Positions 15,652 through 23,421 of a DNA stretch of 64,000 nucleotides are shown here, piece by piece (positions within the stretch are counted from its first letter, which is position 1; each line of letters opens with the position of its first letter). The notes beneath the pieces were generated by a model. That model saw only the letters and a list, made by a program, of their open reading frames with translations. It was not told the DNA's origin and did no database searches. This DNA comes from Bryobacterales bacterium. GTDB taxonomy: Bacteria; Acidobacteriota; Terriglobia; Bryobacterales; Bryobacteraceae. Location of the stretch: positions 1 through 64,000 of the forward strand of contig PMTR01000074.1 of assembly GCA_003167255.1 (NCBI GenBank), read 5' to 3'. Made by a program: the position numbers and the translations under genes.

Positions 15652-17343
15652 TCAAGGCTTCGGGATCACTTTGATCTCGACGCGCTGGCTTTCCTTTGGC
15701 CCGATCGTAACCTTGGTGGCTTCGCGGGCGAGCGCCTTGACGAATGCCGGATCGAACCAGGCGCCCTCGTCCACTTTTTCCCAGGCGAACAGCAGGTAGT
15801 TGCCGGGCGGGACATCCTTGAATGCCGCATGACCGGTGTCATCGGTCTCCTCGGAGTGCGTGGTTTCCGGATATCGGCGGCTGGGGTCTTCCGGAAGCAG
15901 CACGACAGTGGCGTCGGACACCGGTTTGTCGTCGTGGGAGACCGACGCGTCGAGCTTGCCCCCGTCGATGCCAAGGACCACTTGCAGGTCGCCGCCGGTG
16001 CCCGCGGTCAAATCGAGCGGCTGGCCCAGAATGTCGCGGCCATTCCAAAGCACGGATTTCAGATAGGCGCCGGGAGGCACGCGAGACACGCTGAGCAGGT
16101 GAGGAGTCGACGCAACCTTCGTCAGCGTGAACGCGCCGGACTCAGTCACAGTGCCCATCGCCGGCATGACCGGTGCATCTTCGTCGCCTGCCAGCATGAT
16201 CCCGACGCCTTTGAGGGCGACCTTGCCGTCACCGGCCACCACCACCCGGCCTTGCAGGCTCCCTTCGGCCGCCACACCAAGTTTCACGTCCGTCATGTTC
16301 TCACTGGGCACGATCAACGGCTGCATCGTCATGGTCGGACTGGCGCCGGTCATCTGCATGGTCATGGCCAGGTAGGAGCCCGGGGCCACATTGGCCATCT
16401 CGAACTTGCCTTCGGGGTCGTTCACCATGGTCATGCGCATGGATCCCGGGCGGGCGCCCGACATCAACATGATCTGTGCCGATTTGAGCGGTTTCCCGTC
16501 GGGGCCGGCCAGCGTGCCCTTCACCCGTACCACCCTGGACTTTTGTAAATGGATCACAAAACCGCCAACATCGCCAGCCGGTTTTACTTCCACCGCTTGC
16601 GCCTGCTGGATGTCCGTGGTCCCGGGGAAATAGGTGCTCACGTAACCTGTTTCGGGTGAGCCATCCTTGGGCGCCGGCGGAACGTTGTCCATGGCATCGA
16701 TGCCGATCATCTCCGCGTTAAGATAGTAGCTGCCGGCGGGCAGCTTGCCCAGGCGGAATTCGCCACGGTCGTTGGTGGTTCCGGTATCCGCCGGTTGCAG
16801 CTTGCGATGGCCGGTGGCAAAACTGTACGTGGAGGCGGTCACCATGGCACTCGCCACTGGATCCCCGTCTTCATCCACCACATGTCCGGAGACCGCGCCC
16901 TGCGGAACCAGGCGAAGCTCCACGTCGCTCAACTCCTGGCTGGCCGAAAGGTGCATGCGGCCTTGCGAGTCCCGGCCCGTGGGCTTGTAAGTCTCATCCA
17001 TGAAGCCGGCATGCTTGGCGGTAAGGTAGTAATCCCCCGGGTCGACGCGTTCGAACTTGAACTTACCGGCGGAGTCCGTAGTGGCGGCGAATGTTTTCTT
17101 CGGACCCTTGGCTCCGGGCACGGCATCCATCGCATCGGAGTCCAGGCCGAACTGCGCGGCCATGGCCTCGAAGCCCTCCGGCATCAAGCTGGTTGTGAGC
17201 GTCAGCTCGGCTTTACGGATTAACTCGCCGGTGATCGAATTGACTACCTTTCCTTCCACCAGCGCCGGTTTCGGTTCGGAAGGCGTCGGGGCCGTTTGGG
17301 CCAGTGCCGCGCACACGAAAAGTGCCATAGCCGCTAGTTTCAT
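15652..17343 (-). CDS. exported protein with carboxypeptidase-regulatory-like repeats
   Basis: A 563-residue exported protein (signal peptide MKLAAMALFVCAALAQ, ATG at 17343 with GGAG upstream). It is built of serial beta-sandwich modules of the carboxypeptidase-regulatory/CNA-B type. Each has the pattern GxVxxxxGxPVxxAxVxL, then GxFxxxxVxPGxYxLxA, for example AVSGHVVDEDGDPVASAMV and GKFKFERVDPGDYYLTA; roughly five modules are visible. Such domains are structural or adhesive and are abundant in Acidobacteriota envelope proteins. It lies 36 bases after the last permease of the GntR-ABC cassette on the same strand, so it is probably co-regulated with it. Confidence 0.82.
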   Translation of the reverse strand: MKLAAMALFVCAALAQTAPTPSEPKPALVEGKVVNSITGELIRKAELTLTTSLMPEGFEAMAAQFGLDSDAMDAVPGAKGPKKTFAATTDSAGKFKFERVDPGDYYLTAKHAGFMDETYKPTGRDSQGRMHLSASQELSDVELRLVPQGAVSGHVVDEDGDPVASAMVTASTYSFATGHRKLQPADTGTTNDRGEFRLGKLPAGSYYLNAEMIGIDAMDNVPPAPKDGSPETGYVSTYFPGTTDIQQAQAVEVKPAGDVGGFVIHLQKSRVVRVKGTLAGPDGKPLKSAQIMLMSGARPGSMRMTMVNDPEGKFEMANVAPGSYLAMTMQMTGASPTMTMQPLIVPSENMTDVKLGVAAEGSLQGRVVVAGDGKVALKGVGIMLAGDEDAPVMPAMGTVTESGAFTLTKVASTPHLLSVSRVPPGAYLKSVLWNGRDILGQPLDLTAGTGGDLQVVLGIDGGKLDASVSHDDKPVSDATVVLLPEDPSRRYPETTHSEETDDTGHAAFKDVPPGNYLLFAWEKVDEGAWFDPAFVKALAREATKVTIGPKESQRVEIKVIPKP

Positions 17344-17379
17344 GATGAAATCTCCAGACAGACGAAGCATAACTCAACC

Positions 17380-18945
17380 TCAGGCATCCGCGCTCCACAG
17401 GCTGGGGACCCGAACCGGCCCGAGCAGTTCCGTTTGGGCAAACAGCCTCTCGAGGAGCCAGTACATCAGAACTATCGGAAGCAACGCGGCCAAAGTCAGT
17501 GCCAGCAGATTGTCCGGCAGCAGCACCGAGACGCGGAACAGCAACCATTGGATGAGGTGCTGAGGGATCGCGAACGTGCCGCGTAGCATCGGAATAAAGG
17601 ACAGGAGCAGCACGCCGCCAAACGGCGGCGCCATGATGGCTGCGATGAGAATTCCCCTCGCCAGGCGAGAGAGCCTGCGTACGCGGTGCCATCGAAAAAG
17701 CTCGCAGAGGAAGATCAGAACCAACAAGAGCAGGGCCATGGCGGCCAGATTGACGATCCGCATGCGCAGCCGTGCGGTGATCGGTTTCAGCCCGGCTTTC
17801 TTCGCCTTGTCCAGTTGCCGAGGATTGAGAGAACGCCCATACGCCGCGTCCGTCGCCTTTTCGAACTGCCAGTCGAAGAACCTCTGGCTGTTGTTGGGAC
17901 CGGCCGAATAGGGATTATAGAGCGTGTATCCGAACACGGAGACGACCGCTGGCCGGAACGTCTCTCCCCAAGGCGACTCTATGACCGGAGCCGCGCCGTC
18001 ACGCGTATGCTTCCAAAATTCGCCCGACACCGTAACGTCAGGTGTTCCCGGCCGCCAGTCGCCGATCCCAACGGTTTGGATGTCCGTGACGAAATGCACG
18101 CCGGACGATGCCCCGCCGATCAGGACCAGCGCGGGAAGCAGGTTGATGAGCAATCGCGTACGATGGGAAAGCGGCAGGGAGTCCAGCCACCGCGTCCTCG
18201 GACGGCTGCCCTCCATCGCAAATATCCCAAAGTAGCATCCAAACCAATTGCCGGGCAGCATCATGACCATCGGGAGAAAGCCAAGGCTAGTCCATGGGAA
18301 GGATCGCACCACGGGCCACCAGGGCAGCGCCGGCCCGCTTCGGCCTGGTCTGATTTCCCGGCCGCTTGCCGCCTCAACGGGGGCCGTTTGAAAGGATAAG
18401 GGAAGCGTTAGCCAGATTCTTACAAATGCCCCGGCGCTGGCCAAGGCGAAGATCGCCAAGGTCACGGCGGCCGGCAACAGCCACCAGGCAAAAATGCCGG
18501 CGGCTGTCACCGCTGTCAAGATCACAGCCACCAGCCACCAGGGTATGACCAGCTCTTGCACGCGCACCGCCTGCGGCAGCAGAATCGCCAGCGTGAGGGC
18601 GGCCCCGCATGCCACGGTTGCCCCCACCGAGGACCACTCGGCCCCTTTCAGCATCATCGTGAGCCAACCGCACGCCATCATCGGTATCCACACCATCGCC
18701 ATGCGCGAGAGCGTCCGCGCCAGAAAGAGCTGTCGCGCAGGAATCGGCAGGGCCGCTTCCCACAGCGTGGCCCGCCGTTGCGGCTGCAAATAGAACATCA
18801 ATCCGGCGAACATAAACATCGCGTTCCAGAGCAGGTTGCCGGGGGCCATTCTGCCCTGCTCGAAGAGCAAAACAACCAGGTACGTCCCGATAACGGCAAG
18901 CCCCAGGACCCAGCCCAGATCCCGCCGGGCCAATTTCAGAATCAC
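17380..18945 (-). CDS. ABC-2 type membrane protein (second permease)
   Basis: A 521-residue membrane protein with about ten hydrophobic segments and an internal soluble loop of ~100 residues (VHFVTDIQTVGIGDWRPG region). The N-terminal half aligns by eye with the other permease of the cassette: ALPIPARQLFLARTLSRMAMVWIP here, ALPIAQTQILFARLLGLLAMTWLP there. It overlaps the ATPase gene by 4 bases. It is most likely a permease subunit of the GntR-controlled exporter or bacteriocin/cell-envelope-stress type transporter. Substrate unknown. Confidence 0.75.
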   Translation of the reverse strand: MILKLARRDLGWVLGLAVIGTYLVVLLFEQGRMAPGNLLWNAMFMFAGLMFYLQPQRRATLWEAALPIPARQLFLARTLSRMAMVWIPMMACGWLTMMLKGAEWSSVGATVACGAALTLAILLPQAVRVQELVIPWWLVAVILTAVTAAGIFAWWLLPAAVTLAIFALASAGAFVRIWLTLPLSFQTAPVEAASGREIRPGRSGPALPWWPVVRSFPWTSLGFLPMVMMLPGNWFGCYFGIFAMEGSRPRTRWLDSLPLSHRTRLLINLLPALVLIGGASSGVHFVTDIQTVGIGDWRPGTPDVTVSGEFWKHTRDGAAPVIESPWGETFRPAVVSVFGYTLYNPYSAGPNNSQRFFDWQFEKATDAAYGRSLNPRQLDKAKKAGLKPITARLRMRIVNLAAMALLLLVLIFLCELFRWHRVRRLSRLARGILIAAIMAPPFGGVLLLSFIPMLRGTFAIPQHLIQWLLFRVSVLLPDNLLALTLAALLPIVLMYWLLERLFAQTELLGPVRVPSLWSADA

Positions 18946-19859
18946 GACGACGCCTCCCCCAGCCGGTTGCTGCCCACCAGTTCCACGAACAGTTCCTCGA
19001 GTGGAACGCGCACGCAGCGGATGCCATCGAGACCAAGCGCCTCATGCAACTCGCGCCGCACCGCGTCGGGCGTGCCTTGAAACACCGCGTGCCAGTCGTC
19101 GAACACCGGACGTGCGCGCAGACAGCCCGGCAGCCGTTCCAGCGCGGCGGCGTCGGGAACCGCGCTGCGCGGGATCATCGCGACGCAGTGGTCCTCGTGG
19201 ATCTGGTCGAGTTGCCGGTCAAGCCGCACTTTGCCGTCGTCCAGCAACACCACGCGGCCGCCCAGCCTTTCCACATCGTTCATGTGATGCGAGGAGAAGA
19301 GAATCGCCGTGCCTTCGCGGTTCAGCAATTGAATGGAAGTTTCCAGAAACTCGCGCCGCGCCGCCGGGTCGAGCCCGCCGGCCGGCTCGTCCAGAATCAG
19401 CAGTTCGGGCCGGTGGCAGACGGCGCACATCAGCGCCACCTGGCGCGCTTGCCCCTTGCTGAGCTGTTTGATCTTTTGCGAATTGCCGGTGAGGCCGAAC
19501 CGGTCGAGCAATTGCCGCTCGAGCGCGCTGTCCCAGGTGGGGAAAAGGTAGCGGTGGAAGGCAAACAACTCGCGGATGTTCGACCCCGCCGGCAGCACCT
19601 GTTCTTCAGCCACGTAGCCGATGCGCTTCTTCACCGCGACCGGGTCGTCCGTCGGCGAGAGCCCGAACACCCGCACCGTGCCGGCTTGCGGAAACAGCAT
19701 CCCCATGGCGATGCGGATCAGCGTCGTCTTGCCGGAGCCGTTGCGCCCCAGCAGCCCGAGCACTTCTCCCTCTTGCATGGCAAAGGTCACGCCGTTGAGC
19801 ACCGGCACGCCTTTCCTGAAGGACCGGACGATGTCTTGAAATTCGAGGATTGGGGTCAT
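18942..19859 (-). CDS. ABC transporter ATP-binding protein
   Basis: A 305-residue nucleotide-binding subunit: Walker A GRNGSGKTTL, ABC signature in LSKGQARQ, Walker B LLILDEPAGGLD, H-loop FSSHHMND. The start MTPILEFQD at 19859 has AAAGGAGAGAG directly upstream, so the longer ORF from 19913 is not used. The C-terminal ~80 residues form the accessory region usual for EcsA/YtrB-like ATPases. Flanked on both sides by homologous permeases with 4-base overlaps; probably powers a heteromeric transporter. Confidence 0.92.
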   Translation of the reverse strand: MTPILEFQDIVRSFRKGVPVLNGVTFAMQEGEVLGLLGRNGSGKTTLIRIAMGMLFPQAGTVRVFGLSPTDDPVAVKKRIGYVAEEQVLPAGSNIRELFAFHRYLFPTWDSALERQLLDRFGLTGNSQKIKQLSKGQARQVALMCAVCHRPELLILDEPAGGLDPAARREFLETSIQLLNREGTAILFSSHHMNDVERLGGRVVLLDDGKVRLDRQLDQIHEDHCVAMIPRSAVPDAAALERLPGCLRARPVFDDWHAVFQGTPDAVRRELHEALGLDGIRCVRVPLEELFVELVGSNRLGEASS

Positions 19860-21040
19860 ACTCTCTCCTTTGAGAACTCCGCCCGATCGAAAGTCTTTTC
19901 GAGGGCACAACACAAGGGCGCCAGGACAGCGAGAAGCGCTGCCGCCATCGGCAACGGGTTATCAGGCAGGATGGCGGACAGCCGCGGCAGCCAGTTCTGC
20001 GCCCCGCCATTCGCCCAGAAAAAGCCGCCCACGCACAACACAACCAACGGACTGCACGCCCAACGAAGGGCGCGCGGGGCGCGGCGCAGAACGTACCAGT
20101 TTTGTGCCGTCTCCGCCAGCGCGAGAGACAGAAGCAACGCCGCGCCGAATGCCATCTGGAGAATCTGCACCCGCGGCTGGTTGCCATGTCCGTACCACAT
20201 GCCGCCCCACAATCCAGCCAGGACCGGTAACAGCCTGCTCCAAAGCAGCGTCCGCCGGGAAATGGGGAGCGCCAGCAGCCAGCGCAGGTTGCGGTCCCAA
20301 GCCAACACGAAAGTGCCCAGGAGCGCGACAAAGGGCCAGCTCCGGTCTGAGCCTATCCAGACGCTGAACAGAATGATGCAAACGAGCCGCCACGTGATGA
20401 GGTATCGGGCTGTGGGCCACCAGGAAAGAAAAGGCAAGGGGAAGCCGTCGACCTGGAACCATCCTTGGTATTCTTCGTCTGGGGCACTGCCCGATGTTCT
20501 CGTGTCGTCGAGGTTCGCGCCGGCCAGCATTCCGCCAGCGGCCACGACCGCCATTCCTCCCGCGAACAGCAGGGGCATGGAACGTGCCGAGAGGACGAAA
20601 GCCACTCCGGAGAGGATCCACAAGATTCGTTGCGCGCGCCGGCGCGGATGGATGCGGGCCTGGAAGCCCAACAGCATGCTGGCGGTGAAGCACACGGCGA
20701 ACTCCAGGGCCGGGAGGGCCGCGGTTACCGGCCGGCCGCTGTACAGCATGGACGGGACACCGGTGAACAAGGGCAGCCAAGTCATTGCCAGCAACCCCAG
20801 CAGCCGCGCGAACAGGATCTGGGTCTGCGCGATGGGAAGCGCCGACTCGAACTCGTCGGCGACTGGCATCGTGAGTGCCGCGCCGGTCAGGACCACCGGC
20901 CACACCATCAGCAGCAGCCACCAGGCCCCGCTGGAAGGCGGCGCGTAGGGCAGCAGAAACGCGCTGCCTATGGAAAGGAACAGCGTCATGATCCAGGTGG
21001 GATCGCGGCTCATCAGCTTGAGAGTCACCGAGGCCCTCAT
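19856..21040 (-). CDS. ABC-2 type membrane protein (first permease)
   Basis: A 394-residue membrane protein with at least eight hydrophobic segments (WWLLLMVWPVVLTGAALTM; SIGSAFLLPYA; PVLAGLWGGMWYG and others). Short overlaps with the GntR gene upstream and the ATPase gene downstream put it in the middle of the cassette. It is homologous to, but shorter than, the second permease at 17380-18945. Probably one half of the membrane channel of the exporter. Confidence 0.75.
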   Translation of the reverse strand: MRASVTLKLMSRDPTWIMTLFLSIGSAFLLPYAPPSSGAWWLLLMVWPVVLTGAALTMPVADEFESALPIAQTQILFARLLGLLAMTWLPLFTGVPSMLYSGRPVTAALPALEFAVCFTASMLLGFQARIHPRRRAQRILWILSGVAFVLSARSMPLLFAGGMAVVAAGGMLAGANLDDTRTSGSAPDEEYQGWFQVDGFPLPFLSWWPTARYLITWRLVCIILFSVWIGSDRSWPFVALLGTFVLAWDRNLRWLLALPISRRTLLWSRLLPVLAGLWGGMWYGHGNQPRVQILQMAFGAALLLSLALAETAQNWYVLRRAPRALRWACSPLVVLCVGGFFWANGGAQNWLPRLSAILPDNPLPMAAALLAVLAPLCCALEKTFDRAEFSKERV

Positions 21041-21450
21041 ACCGATTCCTTCTCGCGCGGTGCGGCCGGTCCCTCGGTGAGCTCGCGGTCGGCCTCTTCC
21101 AACGCCTTCACCACCTCCGGAAAACCGAGGCCGGCCAGATAAGCCTGGGAAAGCAGTTTGCGCGCTGCCGCCTGGATCTGCCCGATCTGCTTCTGGTGAT
21201 CCGGCTGCGGCAGTGTGGCGCAGACGAAGGTGCCGCGCCCGCGTTGGGTCTCAATGAATCCCAACGCCTCCAGTTCGTCATACGCCTTCTTCACCGTGAG
21301 CGGGGCGATCACCAGTTGCTCGCTCAGCTCCCGATGCGAAGTCAGCTTGTCACCCGATTTGAGCCGTCCCCCGGCGATCGCCTCCATAATCTGCCGCATA
21401 ATCTGCCGGTAGATCGGAAGCTCGTCGGAGGGGTTGATCAGTAGCTGCAC
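21037..21450 (-). CDS. GntR-family regulator (YtrA subfamily)
   Basis: A 137-residue repressor-type regulator: an N-terminal GntR winged helix (LLINPSDELPIYRQIMRQI; GDKLTSHRELSEQLVIAPLTVKKAYDELEALGFIETQRGRGTFV) and only a short helical C-terminal tail, as in the YtrA branch. GTG start at 21448-21450. The gene is first in an operon with two ABC permeases, an ATPase and an exported protein, the classic YtrA setting, so it most likely autoregulates this cassette. The promoter and a palindrome lie immediately upstream. Confidence 0.92.
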   Translation of the reverse strand: MQLLINPSDELPIYRQIMRQIMEAIAGGRLKSGDKLTSHRELSEQLVIAPLTVKKAYDELEALGFIETQRGRGTFVCATLPQPDHQKQIGQIQAAARKLLSQAYLAGLGFPEVVKALEEADRELTEGPAAPREKESV

Positions 21451-21489
21451 TCTATATGATATATAACACTATATCACTAGAGCTGTCAA
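21448..21489 (-). promoter_or_regulatory. promoter and probable GntR operator, very short 5' leader
   Basis: On the minus strand a perfect -35 TTGACA (21489-21484) is followed after 17 bases by a -10-like TTATAT (21466-21461). A palindrome GATATA-gtgtta-TATATC overlaps the spacer and -10, where a repressor would block polymerase. The predicted transcription start (about 21454) leaves only about four bases before the GTG start at 21450, so the message would be close to leaderless. Confidence 0.6.
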
Positions 21490-21502
21490 GGGGGAAGTTG
21501 AT

Positions 21503-21907
21503 TCACAGGAACAGCTCGACCGGTACGCGGAACAATTCCGCCAGTTGTTTGGCTTGAGCCTTGCTGATACCGCGCTTTCCATTCAGGATCTCGGAAACGC
21601 GGCTCTTGGGGAGCGTGGCCCATAGGTCGCTGGGCTTGAGTCCTTTTTCCTGGAGCAGGTAGCTGAGCATTTTATGGGGCTCGGTCTTCGGCAGTGGATG
21701 CACGCGGCCCTCGTATTCCTCAACGAGCATGCTGAGCATTTCAAGCAATCGCCCCTCTTCTTCGCCGATCTCTTCTTCGGGCTTCTCCATGAGGTGAGCG
21801 GCGGCCTGCAAGAGCCGATGGTATTCGGTCTTGGTGTGAATAATGACAGGCAGCGTTTCTCCGAGGAGTTGCTGATATTTGCGTTCGTCGAGCAGGGTTG
21901 CCCTCAT
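21503..21907 (-). CDS. higA: HigA-like antitoxin (XRE helix-turn-helix)
   Basis: A 134-residue antitoxin of the HigA type. The N-terminal helical region (RATLLDERKYQQLLGETLPVIIHTKTEYHRLL) is followed by an XRE helix-turn-helix at the C-terminus (LKPSDLWATLPKSRVSEILNGKRGISKAQAKQLAELF). The ATG at 21905-21907 overlaps the higB stop (ATGA), the usual toxin-first order of higBA. It would repress its own operon and neutralise HigB. The toxin appears frameshifted, so this antitoxin may now be an orphan. Confidence 0.82.
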   Translation of the reverse strand: MRATLLDERKYQQLLGETLPVIIHTKTEYHRLLQAAAHLMEKPEEEIGEEEGRLLEMLSMLVEEYEGRVHPLPKTEPHKMLSYLLQEKGLKPSDLWATLPKSRVSEILNGKRGISKAQAKQLAELFRVPVELFL

Positions 21908-22200
21908 GGCTTCCATTTCTCCTTGTCGTAACCGCGATGCGTCAATACGTGGCGGATATACACGATTTGCCAGCGGTACTTGATTGCCGAAATGGGCCGG
22001 TACTTATTACCGCCGACGTTGAACACGGTGAAGATTCCAACCAAATCCGCGTGCGGAAAATCCCCGCGCACATCCGCAAGGTTCTTCCACTGGGCGCGCT
22101 TGGTCACCAGATACCAGTGCATCAGGGCTTCCAAGGCGTCCGGGTGTTCCCGTGCGATTCGGTAATGGCCGCCTTGCTGACGATGGGAACTTGCAGTCAA
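21904..22200 (-). pseudogene. higB: HigB-like toxin with frameshifted N-terminus
   Basis: From EHPDALEALMHWYLVTKRAQWKNLADVRGDF to VFNVGGNKYRPISAIKYRWQIVYIRHVLTHRGYDK this is a RelE-fold HigB mRNA interferase. The expected N-terminus IVSKAAITE lies in a different frame just upstream (about 22158-22190). Inserting one base in GAATCGCACGG (near 22157-22160) restores a HigB-like ITEFAREHPDA. In the present frame the only start nearby is a TTG at 22198-22200 giving LTASSHRQQGGHYRIA, unlike the family. It may therefore be inactive, or be made with an altered N-terminus. Confidence 0.7.
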
Positions 22201-23336
22201 GCCGATCCGGAAGGGATCGGTCCCTCGCTCACCGACGAGGCCGCCTTCCACTCCTTCAGATCGCACGTCGCCAACCCCCAATCCTCATGGTTGAACACCA
22301 TGGTTGTTTGCAGGCGCTCCATCTGAGCGGCCCAACCCAGCACTTCGTCGAACTCCAGCCACGGAATGCCTTTGGCCGCCAGCCGCTCAAACAACAGGTT
22401 GTGGTTTTCCGGGGTCCAGCCGGAGCCGTGCTCGATGTGATAGATCCGCATCGGGTCCGCGAGCACCTCCTCCACCGCGCCTCCGCAATGCGCCATGTAG
22501 CAGAAGACCGAATCGATATTCATGGAGTACATATCGAACTCCGGGTACCCGCGCAAATCGTGCCAATGGCGGCGATGGACCAGCGTGAAATCCCCGCAAG
22601 CGTTGGTGTGGAGCGCGGCGGTGCGAACCTCCGGCTCCCGGCGCGGGTGCAGCAAATCGGGAAGCGGGGGAATGGCGCGCTTGCCGCGCACCCAATCGCG
22701 CAGCAATCGCGCGCCCGCCAGCGTGTATTCGCCGGCGCGCGCCGCCGGGGCAGCCGCAGGTTGCGGCCGGATGGGCACGCCTTCTACCGTCACCGGGAAA
22801 GTGCCGTCGCGTGCGTTCACCCGCAGCAGGTGCGAGCGGCACCAGGCCAGTTGATCGGCCGGGCTCGCGCCGGTCGGAACATCCGCGGCCACATCATAAC
22901 GGTCGAGCCGGTACATCCGGTCTGCCGCCAGCCGCTGCGTCGCCAGAAACTCCCACAGCTCGCTGGAAAAAAGGACATCGATATTAGTGGCCAGAATGAA
23001 TTCGCCCTCGGCGCGGCGAATGCCTACATTCTTGCCGATCATCTGGTAGAGGGGCAGCGCCTCGGCGTAACGATAGCGGGCGTGGATTTCCGGCGGCACC
23101 GTCAGAATCCGCACCCGGCACGGTCCGGTGCCGGCGGGCCAGCGCACTGCCTCCGCCAGCGGCGGCCGGCGAGCAGGCGGATTCCATTCCACCAACACCA
23201 GCTCCACCGGAAGCGCGTAAATCCGCGCCTGCGCCATCAGCGCATTCACGAAAGTCTGGAGCCGGCCCAGCAGGTTGCCTCCATGGTCGTCATTGCGCGC
23301 GGTCGCTACCACCGAAAGGTATGGGTCAAAGGGCAA
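22197..23336 (-). CDS. GT-A type glycosyltransferase-like protein
   Basis: A 379-residue cytoplasmic protein. The N-terminus LSVVATARNDDHGGNLLGRLQTFVNAL has the shape of a GT2/GT-A fold opening. ILATNIDVLFSSEL in the middle looks like the metal-binding DxD-type region, and FNHEDWGLA lies near the end. The NMYSMNID-like segment (MYSMNIDSVFCYMAHCGG) suggests an acceptor domain. Not a canonical GT2, so confidence is moderate; a nucleotide-sugar transferase for surface glycans is the best guess. Its stop codon overlaps the TTG of the higB remnant downstream. Confidence 0.65.
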   Translation of the reverse strand: MPFDPYLSVVATARNDDHGGNLLGRLQTFVNALMAQARIYALPVELVLVEWNPPARRPPLAEAVRWPAGTGPCRVRILTVPPEIHARYRYAEALPLYQMIGKNVGIRRAEGEFILATNIDVLFSSELWEFLATQRLAADRMYRLDRYDVAADVPTGASPADQLAWCRSHLLRVNARDGTFPVTVEGVPIRPQPAAAPAARAGEYTLAGARLLRDWVRGKRAIPPLPDLLHPRREPEVRTAALHTNACGDFTLVHRRHWHDLRGYPEFDMYSMNIDSVFCYMAHCGGAVEEVLADPMRIYHIEHGSGWTPENHNLLFERLAAKGIPWLEFDEVLGWAAQMERLQTTMVFNHEDWGLATCDLKEWKAASSVSEGPIPSGSA

Positions 23337-23421
23337 GCGGAGTCTCCTGCGACATTGTAGCGATTCTCGCGCGGGCGCCTAAAGTAGCGCGCCGGCTCTG
23401 TCGAAAGATGTGTAGGTTACC

